Shown here: one piece after another, positions 1-5,978 of the stretch
Position numbering within the stretch: position 1 is the first letter of the stretch
How the letters are laid out: each line of letters starts with the position of its first letter
Source: an uncultured cyanobacterium
GTDB taxonomy: Bacteria; Cyanobacteriota; Cyanobacteriia; PCC-6307; Cyanobiaceae
Direction of reading: 5' to 3'
DNA length: 7,488 bases
NCBI GenBank assembly: GCA_903862155.1
Contig: CAIOXF010000183.1
Coordinates: 1 to 7,488, forward strand
The notes under the pieces: model-generated
What the model saw: the letters and a program-made list of their open reading frames with translations, nothing else
Database searches by the model: none
Told to the model about the DNA's origin: nothing
Position numbers and translations under genes: made by a program

Positions 1-516
1 CATCCCGAATCTCCCCTCAGATCCCCGTTATTAGCAATCTAGGCATGATGGCCATGGCCTACCACAATCCAATATTGTCGTATACAGGTCTGCTTCCCGG
101 TGGTTGTGGACCAAGAATCTCCTCGGGTCGGTTGACTGGTGCAGATCATTTCAGTGCCCCACAAAATTGACCGGGCTTGTTCGAACTTGATTGATTGCTC
201 GGTGATCTCAGCCGCCGAGGAGTTGTCTGGTCTTGTTCGGGAATTTCTGGCTTTTGAGTTGGATTATTCTTGCCTAGAGCCGCCGATCGGCTGAGCGAAC
301 GGCGATTACTCTCTGCCCTGTCGACCAGTCGATATCTTCCTGCGTGAGCAGTCATGGCCTGTGCAATATATGCCTGCATGGGTATTGCGGGTCTTGCTTG
401 AGTCATAATCTCATCAAGACAGGATGGCATGGAGTCTTTCTGGTAGGAAGTTTCAAGCGGTTATGATTGGTTGCCTTCGCCAGTTGGGGGCTGGCGATTG
501 AGGCATGGTCCGAAGA
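1..516. other. Region without a convincing gene
   Basis: I see no gene I can support here. The longest minus frame (146-430, 94 codons) is rich in Ser, Gln, Pro and Arg, matches no family I recognise and has no clear ribosome binding site. A plus-strand frame is open from the left window edge to a TGA at 168-170 and could be the tail of a gene starting outside, but its peptide is unrecognisable. The stretch is less GC-rich than the right half of the window. It contains a 10-bp palindrome GGCCATGGCC (50-59) and a segment around 150-172 that loosely resembles an IS3-type element end. It may be decayed island DNA. Confidence 0.5.
477..497 (-). terminator. Hairpin downstream of the 189-aa gene
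   Basis: TCGCCAG (477-483) and CTGGCGA (491-497) form a perfect 7-bp GC-rich stem around a 7-base loop, 19 bases past the stop of the minus-strand gene ending at 517. No U-run follows on the minus strand, so it is either a non-canonical terminator or a 3'-end stabilising stem. The call rests on pairing and position only. Confidence 0.4.
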
Positions 517-1086
517 TCATCCATGGGAGCGCGGTGTTCTTTCCCCGAGGCTCTGGAACCACTCTGCATTGGGCTCAGGCCGGTGAAGGCCGCGCCAACG
601 AAGTACAAGGGCTTTGAGGTCAGCCTGGTACTGACAATGGCGTTGCCAGGCCCAGAGTAAGTAGATCACTCCGGGAATCACACCGAGAACCAGCAGGAGC
701 AGCCCGATGATCCAGTCCTGACGGGAGAATGATCCCTGGGGCACCCTGCGGCCTTCGGAGATGGCCCAGGCCAGGGCACGCATCTTGTCGGGCTGTTTAC
801 TGAAAGCAATGCGCCGATCGACCTGCCGAATGGGATGGATGCTCGCCACTTCCTGTAGTCCTTCGATGTTCATTAGCAGGTGATGGCGCAACTTGGCCAC
901 ATGGTGAACCCGGGCTATAGGCAACCGGGCAATGAACTTTCCATGGTGATCATTGAGTACGTAGCTGGTATTGCTGATCCGGCAGTGATCCAGACTTGCC
1001 AATCGACCCTTCAGCAGTCCCTGCTGACGAGCTTCATCCTGGGCGGCGGCGAATAGGGCTTCCGGACTGTTGGGATCAGCGCTCAT
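517..1086 (-). CDS. Hypothetical protein with one transmembrane helix
   Basis: A 189-aa protein that I do not recognise. Residues 1-122 are mostly polar, with a His/Arg-rich middle (about 46-70). A strongly hydrophobic helix at about 125-147 (from DWIIGLLLL to YLLWAW) is followed by a basic 40-residue tail (RH, LRWRGLHRP). This suggests a single-pass membrane protein with soluble domains on both ends and no signal peptide. The start is the ATG at 1084-1086; no good Shine-Dalgarno sequence precedes it. It lies downstream of the pilin gene on the same strand, but a 187-bp gap with a strong hairpin separates them, so co-transcription is uncertain. A role in pilus biology is possible only by proximity. 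Its composition looks like a real gene. Confidence 0.7.
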   Translation of the reverse strand: MSADPNSPEALFAAAQDEARQQGLLKGRLASLDHCRISNTSYVLNDHHGKFIARLPIARVHHVAKLRHHLLMNIEGLQEVASIHPIRQVDRRIAFSKQPDKMRALAWAISEGRRVPQGSFSRQDWIIGLLLLVLGVIPGVIYLLWAWQRHCQYQADLKALVLRWRGLHRPEPNAEWFQSLGERTPRSHG

Positions 1087-1103
1087 GGCTAGCTCGGTCT
1101 CAA

Positions 1104-1140
1104 GGCATGCGATGCCCTACGCATGGTGCAGATGCATCGC
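1104..1140 (-). promoter_or_regulatory. Alternative hairpins in the leader of the 189-aa gene
   Basis: GGCAT-GCG-ATGCC (1104-1116) is a perfect 5-bp stem. GCGATGC (1109-1115) can instead pair with GCATCGC (1134-1140), a 7-bp stem around an 18-base loop. The two stems share bases and exclude each other. They sit 18-54 bases upstream of the minus-strand start at 1086, so they would lie in its 5' leader if transcription starts far enough upstream. Short stems of this size can arise by chance. Confidence 0.2.
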
Positions 1141-1211
1141 CCACAGGGCTCACCTATCGTTGATATTGCTGGAGTTGCCTTGCTCGGGAAGGGTAGTCAG
1201 GATTGAGGTGA

Positions 1212-1239
1212 GCAGCTGAATCAGCCAAGATTCAGCTGC
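1212..1239 (-). terminator. Perfect 11-bp hairpin after the pilin gene
   Basis: GCAGCTGAATC (1212-1222) and GATTCAGCTGC (1229-1239) are exact reverse complements around a 6-base loop. The hairpin starts 34 bases past the pilin stop (1274-1276). On the minus strand it is followed by TCACCTCAATC rather than a U-run. It is therefore either a terminator lacking the usual tract or a 3' stem that protects an abundant pilin transcript. The pairing is certain; the role is inferred from position. Confidence 0.55.
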
Positions 1240-1273
1240 AACGTATGTAAGGAATAGCAGCTAGGTACTGCGA

Positions 1274-1684
1274 TCAGGATGCTGGCGTTTTCAGGTTTAC
1301 TGCGCCGGCTGCGGTAATTTCGGCTACGGCAGTCTTCCCTCCTCCGGTATAAGTTATGTCTTCACCATAGTCGCATGTTCCAGAGATTCCTTCTCCTCCT
1401 TCAAAGCTTGCCTCGTCTCCAGTTGCTAATAGTGCCGCACAGCTTTTGGCGGCGCCCATTGCGCCTGCGTTTGCTGCATTGACTTTTGCTCTTTCGGCTT
1501 GATTTAAGTATGCTGGAACTCCAACGGCGCTTAATACGCCTAGTATGACAACCACGACTAGAAGTTCAATAAGTGTAAATCCATTCTTTGGGTTATCGCT
1601 TTGTGCTTTCTTTCCTGCTGATGCTATCCGGAGTGTGGGCATTGGCTGGCTTGGCTTGATCCAGCTATCGAGTTTGGCAAGCAT
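1274..1684 (-). CDS. pilA: Type IV pilin, PilA-like major pilin candidate
   Basis: This encodes a 136-aa prepilin. Residues 35-40 (G-FTLIE) are a textbook PilD prepilin peptidase site: Gly35 at -1, Phe36 at +1 (N-methylated in the family) and Glu40 at +5. The hydrophobic N-terminal helix follows (about 36-60), then a short Ala-rich globular domain. The mature chain would be about 101 residues, short for a pilin but normal for picocyanobacterial ones. Cys82 and Cys104 could form the usual stabilising disulphide. The leader is long (35 residues) if the ATG at 1684 is used; Met15 (ATG at 1640-1642) would give a 21-residue leader. Neither start has a clear Shine-Dalgarno sequence. Expected role: subunit of a surface type IV pilus. 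Codons are unusually A/T-ended (ATA, TTA, CTA, AGA, GCA), unlike the GC-rich genes to the right. A divergent histidine kinase starts 108 bp away. Pseudopilin cannot be excluded, but the sequence fits a pilus subunit better. Confidence 0.9.
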   Translation of the reverse strand: MLAKLDSWIKPSQPMPTLRIASAGKKAQSDNPKNGFTLIELLVVVVILGVLSAVGVPAYLNQAERAKVNAANAGAMGAAKSCAALLATGDEASFEGGEGISGTCDYGEDITYTGGGKTAVAEITAAGAVNLKTPAS

Positions 1685-1792
1685 TGTCGTTGTTGTGAAG
1701 CAAAACTCACTTTGAAGGGTATCGTGGTGCTTGACTCTAAGGTTGCTGTGAGTCTTTCCTGAGGATTCTCTGAGCGTTGTGGGGTTGTCGAG
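1685..1792. promoter_or_regulatory. Divergent intergenic region, pilin / histidine kinase
   Basis: This 108-bp gap must hold the start signals of the kinase gene (plus) and probably those of the pilin (minus). A TTGACT at 1731-1736 could be a plus-strand -35 box, but no good -10 sits 16-18 bases downstream. ACTCAC (1705-1710) and GTGAGT (1748-1753) are inverted copies, as are GACTC (1733-1737) and GAGTC (1750-1754); both are short enough to be chance. GGGG at 1781-1784 is a weak ribosome binding site for the kinase ATG at 1793. Confidence 0.4.
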
Positions 1793-3130
1793 ATGAGGTC
1801 AAATCTTTTTTCTCTATGCCGGCGTCTTCAGTCCACCAGCTTGCTGGCGGTTCTGGCAGGTTATGTCCTGCTGCTCGCCGTGAACCACGGCATGGCAAAT
1901 TTCCAGCGCTATCAGGCTCATCAGCAGTTGCTAGATGAGCTCTCTTATCAATTAAATCTGAAATATTCAAGTAGCCATTCGCTGGAAGCACGGCTTGGCC
2001 ACCTTTTCTTTCCCTCTCTCCAGCTCAATCTGTTGCGGTCGCGAATTGTTGGACCTGCCCGCTCGCCAGTTTTGTTTGGCGAGGAAGATGGACAGGTGTG
2101 GATGGTGAGTCGGATTGATGTAATCCTGGCTTCGGGTTCGCGCGTCCAGGTTCTTGTGCGACAAAATGTAAGTGCTTCGTTGCGGCGTGAAGGGCTCGCG
2201 CAAATGCTGTTGATCGCTGTGGCTGGTTTCTCAAGTCTGGTTACAAGCGGTCTTCTGCGGCCTGTATTCCGACGGGGTTTTGCGCAGCCTCTCGCTGGGT
2301 TCGTTGCTCAGTTGCAAGCGATTGAGGCACCCTCTGCGCTGGGCAACCAAATCTGTGTAGGTGTTCAGCCGGAAGAATTGCGGCCGATTGCGGAAGCGTT
2401 CAATGCCATGCAGCAGCGGCTCCAGGTGTCATGGGATCGTCAACGTTCCTTCGTCGATGGGGTGGCCCATGAGCTGCGCACGCCGATCACCCTGATCTCT
2501 GGCCATACCCAGAGCCTGCTCCGCCGCCATCCCCAGGATCCTGCCCTCCAACTCATTCGGGCTGAAGCTGAGCGCATGGGGTCGCTGGTGAGCGACCTGC
2601 TTGATCTGGCACGGCAGGATTCCGGCCGCCTTAGCCTGCGGCCTGAGCTCATCGTGGGGGAAGACGCTTTGCTCACGCTCTATGAGCGAATGGCGCCCCA
2701 CGCCAATGGCCGGCTCAAGCTTTTGATTCCCGCCAGCGCATCTTCACTCGCTCAGGGGCTGGGCGATCCCGATCGCTTGCAACAGTGCCTCACAACCCTG
2801 GTCGACAACGCCTTGCAATACAGCCCATCGGGATCCCCGGTGCAGCTGGCCTGCACGAATGGTCTTGCTGGTGAACTCGTGATGCAGGTGCAAGACCAGG
2901 GGCCTGGCGTTTTGCCAGAAGAGCGCGAGCGGATCTTTGAGCGGTTTGTGCGTGGCAGCGCCGCTGAGCACAGTGAACGGCGCGGCAGTGGCATCGGGCT
3001 GTCGGTTGTGAAGCTGCTGATGGAAGCGATGGGCGGTTCCGTACGGGTGGCTGATGCACCTGGCGGAGGCGCCGATTTCCAGTTGTGGCTGCCAGCTGCT
3101 ACGTCTTCAGCGGGCCTTTCTTCAACATGA
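1793..3130 (+). CDS. Membrane sensor histidine kinase (HAMP-HisKA-HATPase)
   Basis: A 445-aa sensor kinase of a two-component system. In order: helix TM1 (about 16-31), an extracytoplasmic sensor region of about 100 residues (32-135) with no domain I recognise, TM2 (about 136-156), a HAMP-like linker (about 157-213), a dimerisation/phosphoacceptor domain with His226 in the H-box FVDGVAHELRTP, and an ATPase domain. The ATPase boxes are all present: N-box with Asn339 (LVDNALQYSP), G1 DQGPGV (368-373), F-box IFERF (381-385) and G2 GSGIGL (398-403). It should therefore be an active kinase that autophosphorylates and passes phosphate to a regulator. The likely partner is the OmpR-type regulator that overlaps its 3' end by 32 bp on the other strand. 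The first 170 codons are much more AT-rich than the catalytic half. The stimulus is unknown; the adjacent divergent pilin gene makes surface or pilus control a guess. Confidence 0.93.
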   Translation: MRSNLFSLCRRLQSTSLLAVLAGYVLLLAVNHGMANFQRYQAHQQLLDELSYQLNLKYSSSHSLEARLGHLFFPSLQLNLLRSRIVGPARSPVLFGEEDGQVWMVSRIDVILASGSRVQVLVRQNVSASLRREGLAQMLLIAVAGFSSLVTSGLLRPVFRRGFAQPLAGFVAQLQAIEAPSALGNQICVGVQPEELRPIAEAFNAMQQRLQVSWDRQRSFVDGVAHELRTPITLISGHTQSLLRRHPQDPALQLIRAEAERMGSLVSDLLDLARQDSGRLSLRPELIVGEDALLTLYERMAPHANGRLKLLIPASASSLAQGLGDPDRLQQCLTTLVDNALQYSPSGSPVQLACTNGLAGELVMQVQDQGPGVLPEERERIFERFVRGSAAEHSERRGSGIGLSVVKLLMEAMGGSVRVADAPGGGADFQLWLPAATSSAGLSST

Positions 3131-3809
3131 AGCCCACACCGCGCACGGTTTGAATCAGGGTGCACAGGCCGCTGGGTTCAAGCTTCCGCCGTAGGGCGCG
3201 CACATACACATCGAGCACGTTGTCGTCTCCCACCCAGTGCTCACCCCACACAGCGTCCATGATCGAAGCGCGACTGTGCACCTCCTCCGGTTTGCTGAAC
3301 AGCAAACGCAGCAGATCAAACTCCTTCACGGTGAGGGCGATCGGCTGGCCTCCCCGTTTCACTTCCCGGCTGGCTTCGTTGAGCTCCAGGTCTGCAAGTT
3401 GGAGCGTCGTGGGTTTGCCTTGGTCTTGAGGGTCTGCAGTTGAGCGGCGCAAGCGGGCGCGGACTCGCGCGAGCAGTTCTTCGATAGAAAATGGCTTGGT
3501 GAGGTAGTCGTCGGCGCCGGAATCCAGCGCTTCCACCCGCTCCTTCACGTCATCGCGGGCGGTGAGCATCAGCACCGGCGTGCCGTCTTGGGTGGTGCGC
3601 ATCCGCCGGCACACCTCCACACCGCTGAAATCCGGCAGCGTCCAATCCAGCAGCACCAAGTCCCACCGTTCGTTGCGGATGCGGGTCAGAGCCTGGGTGC
3701 CATTGGCTGCGGTGTCGCAGTCGTAGCCCTCCACCTCCAATTCCTGCCGCAGGAACATCCGCAGCTCCGGATCGTCATCCACCACCAGCACCCGGACCGT
3801 TGCGTTCAC
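3099..3809 (-). CDS. OmpR/PhoB-family response regulator
   Basis: A 236-aa DNA-binding response regulator. The receiver domain (about 5-118) has the acidic pocket Asp11/Asp12, phosphoacceptor Asp55 (LVLLDWTLP), Thr83 (LMLTARD) and Lys105 (YLTKPF), so it is complete. A winged-helix trans_reg_C domain follows (about 135-232), with the recognition region around VLDVYVRALRRKLE and the wing motif TVRGVGFML. I chose the GTG at 3807-3809 because the peptide then begins VNATVRVLVVDDD, right at the first receiver strand. An upstream in-frame ATG at 3914 would add 35 residues that do not look like receiver sequence and lie inside the Uma2 gene. The GTG overlaps the Uma2 stop as GTGA, which points to translational coupling. 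The TAG stop lies inside the kinase gene on the opposite strand. It probably receives phosphate from that kinase; the regulon is unknown. Confidence 0.93.
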   Translation of the reverse strand: MNATVRVLVVDDDPELRMFLRQELEVEGYDCDTAANGTQALTRIRNERWDLVLLDWTLPDFSGVEVCRRMRTTQDGTPVLMLTARDDVKERVEALDSGADDYLTKPFSIEELLARVRARLRRSTADPQDQGKPTTLQLADLELNEASREVKRGGQPIALTVKEFDLLRLLFSKPEEVHSRASIMDAVWGEHWVGDDNVLDVYVRALRRKLEPSGLCTLIQTVRGVGFMLKKGPLKT

Positions 3810-4438
3810 CCGTTCCAGATTTCGGTGAGGTGGAGGGTGAGTTCGGGGAAAGCATCGCCAGCCTGCAGGCTGGTGGCTTCCTCCAGTCGCTGCGGTTCGC
3901 CAATGGCCGGCCATACCTCCACCGTCCGCTCATGGGGCAGCAGCAGCCAGCTCAGGCGAGCCCCGTTCGCTTGATAGCGGCCCATCTTCTGCCGAAGTTC
4001 TGAAACACCGCGTGGTCCCTCATCACTGGGGCTGGCCAGTTCCACCACCAGATCCGGGCAGAGTGGCGCAAAGCCCCGGCGTTCGTCAGTGCTGAGGGCC
4101 TGCCAGCGCTCAAGGCTCACCAGGGATGCATCGGGGCTGAGCACGGAGCCATCGGGGAGGCGGAAGCCGGTGGAGCTGTCGAACGCTTTCCAGAGCCCTT
4201 GGCTCTTGGCATAAAGCTTGAGTTGAAAGATCAGTTCACCACTGCGAGCGCCTGTTTCACTTCCTGTTGGCGGCATCGTGATCACGCGGCCATCGGCGCT
4301 TAGCTCGAGCACGGTGTCGCGGTTGGCGGCGCACACCAATGCGAACTGCTCCGGGGTGAGGCGCAGATCCGCCGGCAACAGCAGTGGCGGCGGTGCATCG
4401 ATCTGGCGTTCGCCAACGCGGCTGGTGGTGACGGTCAT
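3806..4438 (-). CDS. Uma2-family (DUF820) putative endonuclease-fold protein
   Basis: A 210-aa protein of the Uma2/DUF820 family, which has a PD-(D/E)XK nuclease fold and is greatly expanded in cyanobacteria; its physiological role is unknown. Visible family features are MPPTGSETGARSGEL (55-69), the SPDASLV segment with Asp103, PDLVVELASPSD (128-139) with Glu133, and LRQKMGRYQANGARLSWLL (149-167) with Lys151. Asp103, Glu133 and Lys151 are plausible active-site residues, so the fold looks intact. The usual VVEVLSPS is here VVELASPS. The length is typical. The start ATG is 48 bp past the stop of the DUF6880 gene, and the stop overlaps the regulator start by 4 bases. It may be co-transcribed with both neighbours, but no functional link to two-component signalling is known for the family. 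Confidence 0.88.
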   Translation of the reverse strand: MTVTTSRVGERQIDAPPPLLLPADLRLTPEQFALVCAANRDTVLELSADGRVITMPPTGSETGARSGELIFQLKLYAKSQGLWKAFDSSTGFRLPDGSVLSPDASLVSLERWQALSTDERRGFAPLCPDLVVELASPSDEGPRGVSELRQKMGRYQANGARLSWLLLPHERTVEVWPAIGEPQRLEEATSLQAGDAFPELTLHLTEIWNG

Positions 4439-4486
4439 TGCGCCAGTCCAGCGGAGATCTCAAGCCTAGTCGGGGTTTTGGGCTGG

Positions 4487-5842
4487 CTATGGCGCATTCA
4501 CAAGCTCCCAGAAGCCGTATTTACGGCCGTGCTGCAGGTGGAGGTCGGCCTCGAAGAGCACGTGGTGAGGCAGCGGTTCCCAGTGCTCGATGCGGCCGGC
4601 CAGTTCAGCGCAGCGCTGGAGGTGCTGGGCCGCGTAGCGGTAGCGCTTGGGGCGGCCCATCTCCAGGGTGAAGCTCACCATCGCGCGCAGCAGGGCCGTG
4701 GCCGCCAGCGGATGGTTGGCCTCTAGTTGCTCGGCCGCTGGGCCGTAGAGCCCGTAGTCGTCGCCATCCCAGGCATCGAGCTGGCTGAGCACCAGAGCTG
4801 AGGCGCGGTGCAGGTCGGGCCAGGCCAGCAGGAACCGCAGGGCGCCGCGGTGGTCGGGATCGGCCTGCACGAGATCGAGGGCGTTCTCTTCGGCTTCCAC
4901 ATCCTCGAAATCAGGCAACCGCTGCAGGTGGTCGCGTAGATGGCGTGCGTTGAGATCCGCCCTGAAGCTGGCCCATCGCTCCTGCTGGGCGTCGTCGTGG
5001 CGTCCGAGCACCTCGAGGGCCTCGATCCTGGGGTCCCGCAGGAAGCTGCCCATCCACTCCCGACCGTTCAACCGCACCCCGTTCACCACCGCCAGCGCCT
5101 CGTCTGCTCGGCCGGCTTTCAGCAGGCGGCTCGCCACCGCAGCCGCATTCGGCGGCCACTGCAGGTCTTCGGCGTTGAAGGCCGCCACGAAGCTCTCCAC
5201 ATCCCCCAGCGCATCGGCGATCGTTAGCAGCACCGGCGATCCCTCCGGTGCCCCGCGATCCACGCATTCCTCACGCAGCGCCGCCAGCCCATCGGTGCCC
5301 AGGGCCTCCGCCAGCACTGGCACAGCCTCATCCAGCTGGCCATAGCCGTTGCAGGTTTCCAGCGCATCTAGCAGCCGCTCAGCGGTGGTGGCCGGCTTGG
5401 GCTGGGCGGCTTTGATCGTGCCCCCCAGGACCTCGAGTGTTTTGGTGAAAAAAGTGCTGATCGTGCCGCTGCCGTCGTAACAGCGATCGAAGACTCCCTC
5501 GCTCAGCTCCAGCAGCTCCCAGTGAAGATCCAGGGCGAGAGCAGGGTTGTCGCTGCGGATGGAGCCGCAGATCGTGGCCAGATGACCCTCCAGTTCGGTG
5601 AGCAGTGTTTTGCGTTTTGCCGAATCCAGATACGTGCCCGATCGATCGATCGCCCTGAGCCGTTTGCGTACCTCCCGCGCTGCGTCTTCCGCTCCTTTCC
5701 CTTCCGCCAGCGCCAACCGCAACCGCCTTTTCGCCGCAGCATTGCCCTCGCTCAGCTCGAGCAGCAGCGCCGCCAGCCGCTCGGCGCCCAGTGCCTCCAG
5801 GTTCTTGGCATTGAGCGTGGTGCTCATGGTGCGGGCGGCCAT
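4487..5842 (-). CDS. DUF6880-family protein of unknown function
   Basis: A protein of 451 aa from the chosen start. Its N-terminus (LNAKNLEALGAERLAALLLELSEG, then AAKRRLRLALAEG) matches what I know of the DUF6880 family, found mainly in proteobacteria. The chain appears almost entirely helical, with repeated paired helices (for example ADALGDVESFVAAF, RADEALAVVNG and ALRFLLAWPD), suggesting a TPR/HEAT-like solenoid. There is no signal peptide or membrane segment, so it is probably cytoplasmic. Three starts are possible: a TTG at 5860, the ATG at 5842 and an ATG at 5827. None has a clear ribosome binding site; I chose the first ATG. It is the first gene of the leftward cluster with Uma2 and the response regulator. 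A CGTACGG dyad lies just upstream. It is very GC-rich, and its proteobacterial flavour hints at horizontal acquisition, which is an inference. Confidence 0.78.
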   Translation of the reverse strand: MAARTMSTTLNAKNLEALGAERLAALLLELSEGNAAAKRRLRLALAEGKGAEDAAREVRKRLRAIDRSGTYLDSAKRKTLLTELEGHLATICGSIRSDNPALALDLHWELLELSEGVFDRCYDGSGTISTFFTKTLEVLGGTIKAAQPKPATTAERLLDALETCNGYGQLDEAVPVLAEALGTDGLAALREECVDRGAPEGSPVLLTIADALGDVESFVAAFNAEDLQWPPNAAAVASRLLKAGRADEALAVVNGVRLNGREWMGSFLRDPRIEALEVLGRHDDAQQERWASFRADLNARHLRDHLQRLPDFEDVEAEENALDLVQADPDHRGALRFLLAWPDLHRASALVLSQLDAWDGDDYGLYGPAAEQLEANHPLAATALLRAMVSFTLEMGRPKRYRYAAQHLQRCAELAGRIEHWEPLPHHVLFEADLHLQHGRKYGFWELVNAP

Positions 5843-5864
5843 GGTTGTGCTGGTTTTCAACTTT

Positions 5865-5880
5865 CGTACGGTCCGTACGG
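5865..5880. promoter_or_regulatory. CGTACGG dyad, candidate TetR-type operator
   Basis: CGTACGG (5865-5871), a one-base centre (T, 5872) and CCGTACG (5873-5879) form a 15-bp palindrome. CGTACGG also recurs as a direct repeat at 5874-5880. Dyads rich in CCGTACGG are typical of TetR/AcrR-family operators. It sits 22 bp upstream of the DUF6880 ATG at 5842 and about 100 bp upstream of the divergent permease start, so it could control the former, or both. No regulator gene is present in the window. Confidence 0.4.
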
Positions 5881-5954
5881 ATTTGCACTGCGGAGAATTC
5901 GCAGCATCCGCCCCGGCGTCGCGATAGCCGGCGGGCTCCGCCTCTGTTCAACTA

Positions 5955-5978
5955 GGGGGCGCTGATGCACCGGCCCCC
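5955..5978 (+). promoter_or_regulatory. Hairpin and short ORF masking the permease start
   Basis: GGGGGC (5955-5960) pairs perfectly with GCCCCC (5973-5978) around a 12-base loop, ending directly before the permease GTG at 5979. The left arm is the only Shine-Dalgarno-like run near the start, but it is about 19 bases from the GTG. It is 5 bases from an ATG at 5965 that opens an 11-codon frame ending in TGA at 5998-6000, inside the permease gene in another frame. This arrangement could couple or restrain permease translation. Confidence 0.3.

Noticed and set aside
3..170. Plus-strand frame open from the left edge to a TGA at 168-170
   Set aside because: The peptide matches nothing I know and has no coding-like bias. 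It could be the tail of an outside gene, but this cannot be judged from the window.
175..190. GTTCGAAC, reminiscent of a tRNA T-loop
   Set aside because: The flanks do not pair as a T-stem, and no acceptor, D or anticodon arm is found; it is just an 8-bp palindrome.
146..430. 94-codon minus-strand open frame
   Set aside because: Low-complexity Ser/Gln/Pro/Arg composition, no recognisable motif, no ribosome binding site; probably chance.
1731..1760. Promoter from TTGACT (1731-1736)
   Set aside because: No acceptable -10 box at 16-18 bases; not enough for a promoter call.
3810..3914. N-terminal extension of the response regulator from an ATG at 3914
   Set aside because: The extra 35 residues overlap the Uma2 gene and do not look like receiver sequence; the GTG at 3809 fits the domain and the overlap.
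5639..5652. Tandem CGAT repeat (three GATC sites)
   Set aside because: It encodes ordinary residues of the DUF6880 protein and is too short to be a meaningful repeat.
5379..5951. Minus-strand frame overlapping the DUF6880 5' end (190 codons)
   Set aside because: Frame-shifted copy of the DUF6880 coding region with Arg/Gly-rich composition; no family features.
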